Positions 57,982 to 64,000 of a stretch of 64,000 nucleotides of DNA are shown here, piece after piece. The stretch spans positions 29,203-93,202 of the forward strand of contig CALMII010000029.1 of the NCBI GenBank assembly GCA_937864115.1, given 5' to 3'. Made by a program: the position numbers and the translations under genes. This DNA is from an uncultured Steroidobacter sp. GTDB lineage: Bacteria > Pseudomonadota > Gammaproteobacteria > Steroidobacterales > Steroidobacteraceae. Numbering within the stretch: the stretch's first letter is position 1; every line of letters begins with the position of its first letter. Under the pieces are notes generated by a model that was given only the letters and a program-made list of their open reading frames with translations, was not told where the DNA came from and did no database searches.

Positions 57982-60318
57982 ATGAAGAAAACCGCCCGAT
58001 CCTCTTTCCGCCTCCGCACGCTATCGATGGCTCTCGCCTGCTGCGCCGTACATGGCACCGCGTCGCTGGCCGATGATGCAGGAGCAGCACCGCCCGCCTA
58101 CGACGCCTCGCGATGGTCCTACTGGGGCGGCGACGCCGGCCAGACGCGCTACGCACCGCTGAACCAGATCAATGCCGCCAATGTCGCGCGGCTGAAGATC
58201 GCCTGGCGCTGGAGCGCCGACACGAATGGAACGGGTGCCTCCAACAACTTCAAGTCGACACCGCTGCTGGATGACGGCGTGCTCTACGTGCCGTGGCTCA
58301 ATCACGGCGTGGCTGCGATCGATGCCGGCACGGGCAAGACCCTGTGGACGTTCGAGCCGCAACCCGCCGATATCGGCAATGGCACGGGTTCGCTCAACTC
58401 GCGGGCGCTCGCCTTCTGGAGCGACGGACGCGAGAAGCGCCTGATCCACAACACGCTCGATGGTCGCCTGATATCGATCGACGCACGCACCGGACGCGCC
58501 GATCCGCACTTCGGCCGCAACGGCTGGCTCGATCTGCGCGACAACCTCGACGACATGCGTCCGCGCGTCGACGTGCGCTCGGTCTCGCCGGCCATCGTCG
58601 TCGGCGATGTGATCGTCGCGCAGTCGCTGCCGCGCGAAACCTTCAAGAAGGAAGCGACGCCAGGCAACTTCCGCGGTTTCGACGTGCGCACCGGAAAGCA
58701 GCTGTGGACGTTCCACGTCGTGCCGCGTCCCGGCGAGGTCGGCAACGAGACCTGGGAAGCGGGCAGCTGGCGCTGGGGCGGCAACGCCGGCACCTGGACG
58801 ATGATGAGCGCGGACCCGAAGCTCGGCTACGTCTACATTCCGACCGATACGCCGGCCAACGATTTCGCGGGTGTCGACCGGCCCGGCGACAATCTCTTCG
58901 CCGAAAGCATCCTCGTGCTCGATGCCCGCACCGGCAAGCGCGTGTGGCACTTCCAGACCGTGCATCACGGTCTGTGGGACTACGACAACCCGGCCGCGCC
59001 GATCCTGCACGACATCGTGCGCGATGGGCAGCGCATTCCGGTCGCGACCCTGCTGACGAAACAGAACCTGGTGTTCACGTTCAACCGGATCACCGGCGAA
59101 CCCATCTGGCCGATCCACGAACGCCCGGTGCCGCAAAGCACCGTGCCTGGCGAGAAGACCTCGGCGACGCAGCCGTTCCCGAGCAAACCCGCGCCGCTGT
59201 CCTTCCTCGGCTACGACGAGAATCAGCTCATCGACTTCACGCCGCAGCTTCGCGCCGAGGCGGTGGAGATCATGAAGCGCTACGCCAAGGGACCGCTGTT
59301 CCTGCCGCCGATCGTTGCCGGCGAGAACGGGCTGCGCGGCACCTGGATCAATCCCGGCTACGGCGGCGGCGCGGAATGGATCGGCGGCGCGTTCGATCCC
59401 GATACCGGCGTGCTCTACGTCCCGATCCGCCACAAACCCTATGCCGCTGCGGTGGCGAAGGCCGATCCTGCGCGCACGAATTACGCGTACCTGCCTTCCG
59501 GCAATCATGTGGTGACCGGCCCGCAGGGACTGCCGATCCTGAAACCGCCGTACAGCGAACTCGTCGCACTGGACATGAATCGCGGCGAGCATCTGTGGCG
59601 CATTCCGGTCGGCGGCGCGTCGGATTTCATCCGCAATCATCCGGCGCTGAAAGGCCTGAAGCTCGACTTCGACCGCATGGGGCAGTACGACATCCGCCCG
59701 GGTCTCGTCCTCACGAAGGAACTCATCTTCATGGGCGAATCGGGGAGCCTGCCCGGCCAGACCGGCGGCCCGATGCTGCGCGCCTACGACAAACGCGACG
59801 GCGCGGTGTTGTGGCAGGAAGCCATGCCTGCACTCGTGACCGGCGCGCCGATGACGTACATGCATCGCGGTCGTCAGTATGTCGTCCTCACGGTCTCACA
59901 GAACGGACGCCCCGCCGAGATGATTGCGCTCAGCCTCGACGGCACCAGCGAAAGCGGAGCACCGCCGGCCGCGGGCGTCGCCGTCCAGGCGGCGCCCGTC
60001 ACCAAGACAGCAGCTGCAGCCTCCGTTCCCGTCAGTGCCGAGGAACTCGCGCTCGGCGGACAGGTGTTCGGTCGTCTCTGCGCAGCTTGTCATGGCGCTA
60101 CGGGCCAGGGCGGCGTCGGGCCTTCGCTCACGGGACGCACCGATCTGGCGAACGTTGCACTCATCATCGCCGAAGGCCAGGGCCAGATGCCGCCGCTGAG
60201 CGCCGCACTCGCTCCCAAGGAGATCGACGCCGTCGCGAAGTACGTCGTGAGATCGCTGCGCGCGAGCCCCTCACGCGCGCCGTCTCCCGGGCCGGCGATG
60301 CCGCCGCCCGAGGGTTGA
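57982..60318 (+). CDS. PQQ-dependent dehydrogenase with C-terminal cytochrome c domain
   Basis: A 778-residue periplasmic quinoprotein. After the signal peptide (MKKTARSSFRLRTLSMALAC) the propeller has WSYWGGDAGQTRYAPLNQIN, WHFQTVHHGLWDYDNPAAP and WINPGYGGGAEWIGGAFDPD, motifs of the membrane/soluble glucose-dehydrogenase-like branch. At the C-terminus (about 680-760) a cytochrome c domain carries CAACH and a Met in GQGQMPPLSAAL. It mirrors the domain order of the gene at 55043. The linker PVTKTAAAASVPVSAEELAL is low complexity. It probably oxidises a second hydroxyl or a different part of the same substrate. Confidence 0.9.
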   Translation: MKKTARSSFRLRTLSMALACCAVHGTASLADDAGAAPPAYDASRWSYWGGDAGQTRYAPLNQINAANVARLKIAWRWSADTNGTGASNNFKSTPLLDDGVLYVPWLNHGVAAIDAGTGKTLWTFEPQPADIGNGTGSLNSRALAFWSDGREKRLIHNTLDGRLISIDARTGRADPHFGRNGWLDLRDNLDDMRPRVDVRSVSPAIVVGDVIVAQSLPRETFKKEATPGNFRGFDVRTGKQLWTFHVVPRPGEVGNETWEAGSWRWGGNAGTWTMMSADPKLGYVYIPTDTPANDFAGVDRPGDNLFAESILVLDARTGKRVWHFQTVHHGLWDYDNPAAPILHDIVRDGQRIPVATLLTKQNLVFTFNRITGEPIWPIHERPVPQSTVPGEKTSATQPFPSKPAPLSFLGYDENQLIDFTPQLRAEAVEIMKRYAKGPLFLPPIVAGENGLRGTWINPGYGGGAEWIGGAFDPDTGVLYVPIRHKPYAAAVAKADPARTNYAYLPSGNHVVTGPQGLPILKPPYSELVALDMNRGEHLWRIPVGGASDFIRNHPALKGLKLDFDRMGQYDIRPGLVLTKELIFMGESGSLPGQTGGPMLRAYDKRDGAVLWQEAMPALVTGAPMTYMHRGRQYVVLTVSQNGRPAEMIALSLDGTSESGAPPAAGVAVQAAPVTKTAAAASVPVSAEELALGGQVFGRLCAACHGATGQGGVGPSLTGRTDLANVALIIAEGQGQMPPLSAALAPKEIDAVAKYVVRSLRASPSRAPSPGPAMPPPEG

Positions 60319-60377
60319 CCCTTCAATGACTACGCAACTCATCCTTTCGACCGCAGCACCCACCAAGAGGACCTGAC

Positions 60378-61382
60378 ATGATGCGATTGAAGCTGATCAC
60401 GGCGCCGATGCTGGCAGCCGCCCTGGCGCTCGGCGCCACCGCCATGGCGGCGGACGCGCCCATCAAACGCGGGCTCACGTCGCAGGACTGGGCCTACAAG
60501 CTCGCCGACGGCGTGACGACGCGCGAGGTGATCTACTACAGCGACGGCATTGCCTGCTACGCGAAGCTGTTCTTCCCGAAGAACTTCTCTGCCGACAAGA
60601 AACTCGCAGGGGTCGTGCTCGGGCAGGGCTGGGCCGGCTATCACAACTCGATCGAGAAATACGGCGCCCGTTTCGCCGAGCGCGGACTGGTCGCGATGGT
60701 GATCGACTACCGCGGCTGGGGCGGCAGCGACGGCTTCCCGACCGTCACCGATCGTCTGAAGAACGACGATGCCGTGCGCTTCACGCGCACGCAGGCGAAC
60801 GTCGTCATCAAACGCACACGCCTTCTACCTGCACGCCAGGTGGAGGATTTCCGCAATGCGATCTCCTATCTGCAGGGAGAAGCCGGCGTCGATCCGGCGC
60901 GCATCGGCGTGTGGGGTTCGAGCTTCGCGGGAGGTCACGTCATCACCGTCGCCGGCCAGGACGCGCGCGTGAAGGCGGTCGTGGCGCAGATCCCCGGAGG
61001 CAGCAACGCGCAGCCCGCCCCGCTCAAGCTCGAGGGTGCGCTGCTCGCCGATGCAATCAAACGCGCACGCACCGGTCAGGGCGACGAGTACGAAACGGGA
61101 TTCTCCATCCCGCGCATGGTCGACGTCGAAACCCAGCAGGCCGTGCGGGAGTACTACCCGTTCTACCACGCCCGATTCCTGGGTGAACGGCCGATCCTGA
61201 TGGTCGTTGCGGAGAAGGAGGAACTGGGCGGCAATGTCGCCAGCCGTGCCGCATTCGCCGACATCCAGGGACCGAAGAAGTGGATCGAAGTGCCGGACAC
61301 CACGCACTTCCAGATGTATATCGACAAAGCGTTCGAAATCAGTTCGAACGCCGCTGCCGACTGGTTCAACCAGCATCTGTAA
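60378..61382 (+). CDS. Secreted alpha/beta hydrolase
   Basis: A 334-residue exported hydrolase with a signal peptide (MMRLKLITAPMLAAALALGA). The fold has an oxyanion-region VVLGQGWAGYHNSIEKYGAR, the DYRGWGGSDG turn, the nucleophile elbow GSSFAG near residue 183 and the catalytic His in PDTTHFQMY near 310. An acidic residue in VVAEKEELGGN could complete the triad. It belongs to the peptidase-S15/dienelactone-hydrolase-like group. A periplasmic hydrolase next to two PQQ oxidases fits cleavage of an oxidised polymer or ester, as oxidised-PVA hydrolase does, though no diagnostic motif of that enzyme is seen. Confidence 0.88.
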   Translation: MMRLKLITAPMLAAALALGATAMAADAPIKRGLTSQDWAYKLADGVTTREVIYYSDGIACYAKLFFPKNFSADKKLAGVVLGQGWAGYHNSIEKYGARFAERGLVAMVIDYRGWGGSDGFPTVTDRLKNDDAVRFTRTQANVVIKRTRLLPARQVEDFRNAISYLQGEAGVDPARIGVWGSSFAGGHVITVAGQDARVKAVVAQIPGGSNAQPAPLKLEGALLADAIKRARTGQGDEYETGFSIPRMVDVETQQAVREYYPFYHARFLGERPILMVVAEKEELGGNVASRAAFADIQGPKKWIEVPDTTHFQMYIDKAFEISSNAAADWFNQHL

Positions 61383-61400
61383 GGGCAGACGTCGATGCCC

Positions 61401-61430
61401 GCGTCGCGCGCCGATCCAGGCGCGCGACGC
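61401..61430. terminator. Two-way terminator between hydrolase and HAD genes
   Basis: GCGTCGCGCGCC and GGCGCGCGACGC form a 12-base perfect stem with loop GATCCA, between convergent genes. Its last base touches the HAD stop codon. Confidence 0.75.
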
Positions 61431-62149
61431 TATCGAGCCGATCCCGACCTGACCACGCGCAGCGGCGAGGCTGCCAGGCGCGCACGCGCGATGCGACGTG
61501 GATCAGGCAACAGCGAGTCGACGAGCGCCTGCGGATGACGAACGAGAAAAGTCGCACCCGCCTCCGCCAGCTCCAACCTCGAACCATAGCCCCATAGCAC
61601 GCCGACCGATGACAGACCGTGCGCCCGCGCAGCGCGCACATCATGACATCGGTCTCCGACGACCACCGTCGCCCTGGGATCGAGCCGCTCCCGCTCCAGG
61701 ATATGCGCGATCAATGCGTGCTTGTCGGCATGCATGCCGTCGAGTTCGCTCCCGTAGATCCGGTCGAAGTACTGTTGCAGCGAGAAATGGATGAGCACGC
61801 GTTCGGCGAACAGCGTCGGCTTCGACGTCGCCAGGAACAGGCGAACGCCGCCTTCGCGCAGCATCGCCAGCGCTTCGGCGACATCGGGATAGACGGTGCA
61901 TTCGAGTACGCCGCCGCCCGCATAGCGTTCGCGGTAGTGCCGGAGGGCAAGCGCGAGCCGGTGCTGACGCGACGGGCCGAGCAGGCATGAAAGCGTTTCG
62001 CGCAGCGGCGGACCGATGTGGCGCGTGAGCGCCCGCTCCGGGAGGGAGGGCATCCGCAACTTCACCAGAGCGTGATTGACGCTGGCCACGAATCCGACGC
62101 GAGGGTCAGTCAGCGTGCCATCCAGATCCAGCAGGACGTTGAGATTCAA
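61430..62149 (-). CDS. HAD-superfamily phosphatase, phosphoglycolate phosphatase-like
   Basis: A 239-residue HAD hydrolase. Motif I is LLDLDGTLTDPR at residue 5, the cap is helical, motif II LFLATSKP near 110, and motifs III-IV ADKHALIAHIL and VVVGDRCHDVRAARAHG. The phosphate-binding site is complete. The start is TTG 62149 with GGAAG 6 bases upstream; the long frame further up has no HAD character. Members remove phosphate from phosphoglycolate, pyridoxal phosphate or nucleotides. Substrate not determined; the gene is not linked to its neighbours by operon. Confidence 0.88.
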   Translation of the reverse strand: MNLNVLLDLDGTLTDPRVGFVASVNHALVKLRMPSLPERALTRHIGPPLRETLSCLLGPSRQHRLALALRHYRERYAGGGVLECTVYPDVAEALAMLREGGVRLFLATSKPTLFAERVLIHFSLQQYFDRIYGSELDGMHADKHALIAHILERERLDPRATVVVGDRCHDVRAARAHGLSSVGVLWGYGSRLELAEAGATFLVRHPQALVDSLLPDPRRIARARLAASPLRVVRSGSAR

Positions 62150-62235
62150 GGAGCTTCCTTCTGACGAACCACGGCGATCTGTTTGCCGTCCGCGGTAGTT
62201 GTTGTCCTGACAGCCCGCCCGCACAGGCTTATGTC

Positions 62236-62550
62236 TCAATCGACGAAATCCGCCAGGGCGCAGTTGAATCCGATCCGGTACGTGCCGTTCGACGCCAGGC
62301 AAAAGCACACACGGGCGAGCACCGACCTCACACGCGGCGGCTCGCCGTGAATCTCCAGATCGAGGCGATACGTCTCGCCCACTTTGAGCGGATACGACAG
62401 CGAAAGACACACTCCTGACGCCGAAATATCCACCGCCTGCGCTTGCCCGCGCCTGCCCTGGACGACGGCGAACCCGCGTACGGGTAATCGTGCCTGCCCG
62501 CGCCGCTCCGATCCGAATGGCGGCTCGAACCTCCCCGAGTCACGCATCAT
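62236..62550 (-). CDS. PilZ-domain cyclic-di-GMP-binding protein
   Basis: A 104-residue single PilZ domain. The c-di-GMP motifs are present: RRGQARLPVRG (RxxxR) near residue 17 and DISASGVCL (DxSxxG) near residue 40. A short beta barrel follows (GETYRLDLEI, RVCFCLASNGTYRIGF). ATG 62550 has GGAGG 5 bases upstream. Stand-alone PilZ proteins act as adaptors in motility or surface attachment. Nearby genes give no hint of the partner. Confidence 0.85.
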   Translation of the reverse strand: MMRDSGRFEPPFGSERRGQARLPVRGFAVVQGRRGQAQAVDISASGVCLSLSYPLKVGETYRLDLEIHGEPPRVRSVLARVCFCLASNGTYRIGFNCALADFVD

Positions 62551-62920
62551 CGATGCCTCCCCCGTATTTCGCGCCGCGAAGAGATCTCGAAAACACGCAG
62601 TTTTTCTGCGTTGCTTCGCAGCACTGCAGTGCCGCATCTTCCGGGCATGCCCTATATTCTGATTCTATGGTATGTGCATCAATAAATCAGTCAACCGACT
62701 GAAATATCTTACTTAGTCGGCTCAATACGGCAATTGTCGACTAATTATCGTTGCAATACGGATAACCCCTAAGGATAATCTTCGCATAAAGTCAAAATTT
62801 GCATTTAAGGTATGCACGCGCGTCACTGAACTGGCGACGTCGCTGCAGTATCTGGTCGCACGAAGCGACGGCATTGATTAAACAACCTCGCGCAGCGCGC
62901 CGGCATCGTCGCCGTCGCAC
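62551..62920. other. Gene-free AT-rich stretch of 370 bases with repeated half sites
   Basis: No gene seen. The block 62640-62790 is far more AT-rich than its neighbours. It holds CAGTC-AACC-GACTG at 62688-62701, CCGACT-N14-AGTCGG at 62695-62720 and GTCGAC near 62737, plus two copies of CAATACGG. It is probably the promoter and operator of the LysR gene. Confidence 0.5.
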
Positions 62921-63925
62921 ATGCGCAGAGACTTGCAGGGGGTCAGGGACATCGTGACTCACATCGATCGCAACAGGATCAAGCGTCTCGATGGAACGCT
63001 GCTTCTGGTGTTTCGCGAACTGGTGCGCTGCCGCCGCACGACTGCTGCGGCCGAACGCCTGGGACTGAGTCAGTCGGCAGTGAGTCACGTACTCGGCCGA
63101 TTGCGCCAGCTGTTCGAGGACCCGCTCTTCATCCGTCGTCCCAATGGCCTCGAACCGACGCGGCGCGCCCTCGAAATCGCGCCGATGATCGATGATCTGA
63201 TCCTGCGCGCGCAGGAGACGATGGACATCGGTCGCGGATTCGATCCGGCCACGACCTACCGGCAGTTCCGCCTTGCCGGTGCGGACTTCGACTGCACGCT
63301 GACAGCCGCGCGCATCCTGCGATCCTTCGAATGCGAGGCGCCGCATGCGCGCATCTCGTTTCGAATGCTGATGGGCGAAGAAGCGCTCGGGGCGCTCTCG
63401 CTGGACGAGATCGATCTGGCCATCGGCCGTTTCGACTGCCCGCTTCCGGAGGCGCTGTATGCGGATGCGCTGTACGAAGAGCGCTACTGCGTGATTGCCC
63501 GGCAGCGTCACCCGCGCATCCGGGGCGAGATTGATCTCGACGCCTACACCTCGGCGGGTCACGTCATCGTGACGGCCAGCGGCACCATGACGGATGTCGG
63601 CGAACGTCCGTTGCAGCAACTGGGCGTTACGCGCCGGGTCGTGGCAAGCGTGCCGCGCTTCCTGATTGCCTTCACCGTGGTCTCGCAGACCGATTCCATC
63701 GCCACCGTTCCGCTGCGGCTGGCACGCCGCTACGCGGACAGCCTGCGGCTGCAGATCCTCACCCTGCCCTTCGAATACGGCTCGCACTCGGTGATTGCAC
63801 TGCGTCGCGCCCAGGCGGGTTCCGATCCGGCAATCGACTGGCTGGTGACGAAAGTGCGCGCGGCGATCCGCACGGCGCACGAGAGCGAAGAGCCCGCCCG
63901 GGTTCTCGAAAAAATCCTTCCCTGA
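62921..63925 (+). CDS. LysR-family regulator, NodD-like
   Basis: A 334-residue LysR protein, longer than usual. The helix-turn-helix has IKRLDGTLLLVFRELVRCRR and LGLSQSAVSHVLGRLRQL, the NodD-type spacing. The effector domain contains YEERYCVIARQRHPRI and SQTDSIATVPLRLARRY. ATG 62921 is taken; GTG 62954 (VTHIDRNRIK) has a better-spaced CAGGGA and may be the true start. The stop codon lies exactly where the 3' end of a group II intron begins on the other strand, so the original 3' end may have been altered by insertion. Inducer and targets unknown. Confidence 0.88.
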   Translation: MRRDLQGVRDIVTHIDRNRIKRLDGTLLLVFRELVRCRRTTAAAERLGLSQSAVSHVLGRLRQLFEDPLFIRRPNGLEPTRRALEIAPMIDDLILRAQETMDIGRGFDPATTYRQFRLAGADFDCTLTAARILRSFECEAPHARISFRMLMGEEALGALSLDEIDLAIGRFDCPLPEALYADALYEERYCVIARQRHPRIRGEIDLDAYTSAGHVIVTASGTMTDVGERPLQQLGVTRRVVASVPRFLIAFTVVSQTDSIATVPLRLARRYADSLRLQILTLPFEYGSHSVIALRRAQAGSDPAIDWLVTKVRAAIRTAHESEEPARVLEKILP

Positions 63926-64000
63926 TCGGGTAGGGGGTGAGCTTGCGCTCACCGCCCTCCCACACCACCGGACGTGCGGTTCCGCATCCGGCGGTTCAAC
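63925..64000 (-). mobile_element. 3' end of a group II intron (domains V and VI), cut by window edge
   Basis: On the minus strand a 9-base helix ACCGCCGGA/TCCGGTGGT holds a CGC catalytic triad. It is topped by TGCG-GAAC-CGCA with a 2-base CG bulge, which is domain V. Then comes domain VI, GGTGAGC-GCAA-GCTCACC with a bulged A in CCCTACCC, ending CTACCCGAT at 63925. The branch A is about 7 bases from the end. The CGC triad points to class C, which usually inserts after terminators. The maturase gene would lie beyond base 64000. The 3' exon is the end of the LysR gene. Confidence 0.88.

Noticed and set aside
58021..59865. A 614-codon minus-strand frame opposite the second PQQ dehydrogenase
   Set aside because: No motifs and the typical composition of antisense GC-rich DNA.
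55043..61382. Naming the cluster as polyvinyl-alcohol degradation genes
   Set aside because: The N-terminal heme order fits, but the hydrolase shows no diagnostic motif of oxidised-PVA hydrolase and a second PQQ dehydrogenase and EthD-like protein are extra. Substrate left open.
1..64000. CRISPR arrays, tRNA or rRNA genes
   Set aside because: No regularly spaced repeats of suitable length and no cloverleaf or rRNA-like sequence were noticed. A tRNA scan was not possible, so a missed tRNA cannot be fully excluded.

Overview
The window is GC-rich DNA with densely packed genes and no rRNA, tRNA, CRISPR array or complete transposon that I can see. The gene families, many TonB-dependent receptors, the DUF1302/DUF1329/RND group and a REP element with a GTAG head point to a free-living gammaproteobacterium near the Xanthomonadales/Nevskiales/Steroidobacterales. 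That placement is inference and weaker than the gene calls.

Bases 1-23250 are an aromatic or lipid catabolic island. From the left edge come a minus-strand operon (cyclase-family hydrolase, cupin, SDR, 3-hydroxyacyl-CoA dehydrogenase) with a divergent IclR regulator. Next are a LysR gene divergent from a two-subunit 3-oxoacid CoA-transferase and a MarR regulator. A Rieske oxygenase, its reductase and a double-domain GlcG/HbpS-like protein lie beside a TetR gene. A LysR gene is divergent from glutathione-independent formaldehyde dehydrogenase. A minus-strand run then encodes DUF1302, DUF1329, a second Rieske oxygenase, a Ycf48-like protein and an RND exporter. An FAH-family hydrolase and a VOC/extradiol dioxygenase run in the opposite direction. 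Two Rieske demethylase-like enzymes beside formaldehyde dehydrogenase suggest O-demethylation of a methoxylated substrate. The ring-cleavage-type dioxygenase, FAH hydrolase and CoA enzymes would carry on the breakdown.

Bases 23280-50420 are the most unusual part: five complete minus-strand cell-surface-signalling cassettes, each ECF sigma, FecR anti-sigma and STN-domain TonB-dependent receptor. One carries a DUF3649-like protein and a PepSY membrane protein. The scar of a sixth cassette survives as a receptor tail fused to a cassette promoter. Four cassettes and the scar share one promoter/leader, with a base-paired hairpin just before the sigma start codon. The fifth has a different leader with a Fur-box-like dyad. 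A toxin-antitoxin-like pair, a degenerate GIY-YIG protein, a DUF3325-like membrane protein and a thioredoxin-fold protein lie around the scar. A tonB gene ends the array.

Bases 50650-61400 hold a receptor without a signalling domain, a secreted protein of unknown function, a TetR regulator and a periplasmic oxidation set. That set is two PQQ dehydrogenases with cytochrome c domains at opposite ends, an EthD-like secreted protein and a secreted alpha/beta hydrolase. It looks like an uptake-oxidise-hydrolyse pathway for an alcohol-bearing substrate.

The right end has a HAD phosphatase, a PilZ protein, a NodD-type LysR regulator and, on the minus strand, the last 76 bases of a group II intron whose body lies outside the window.
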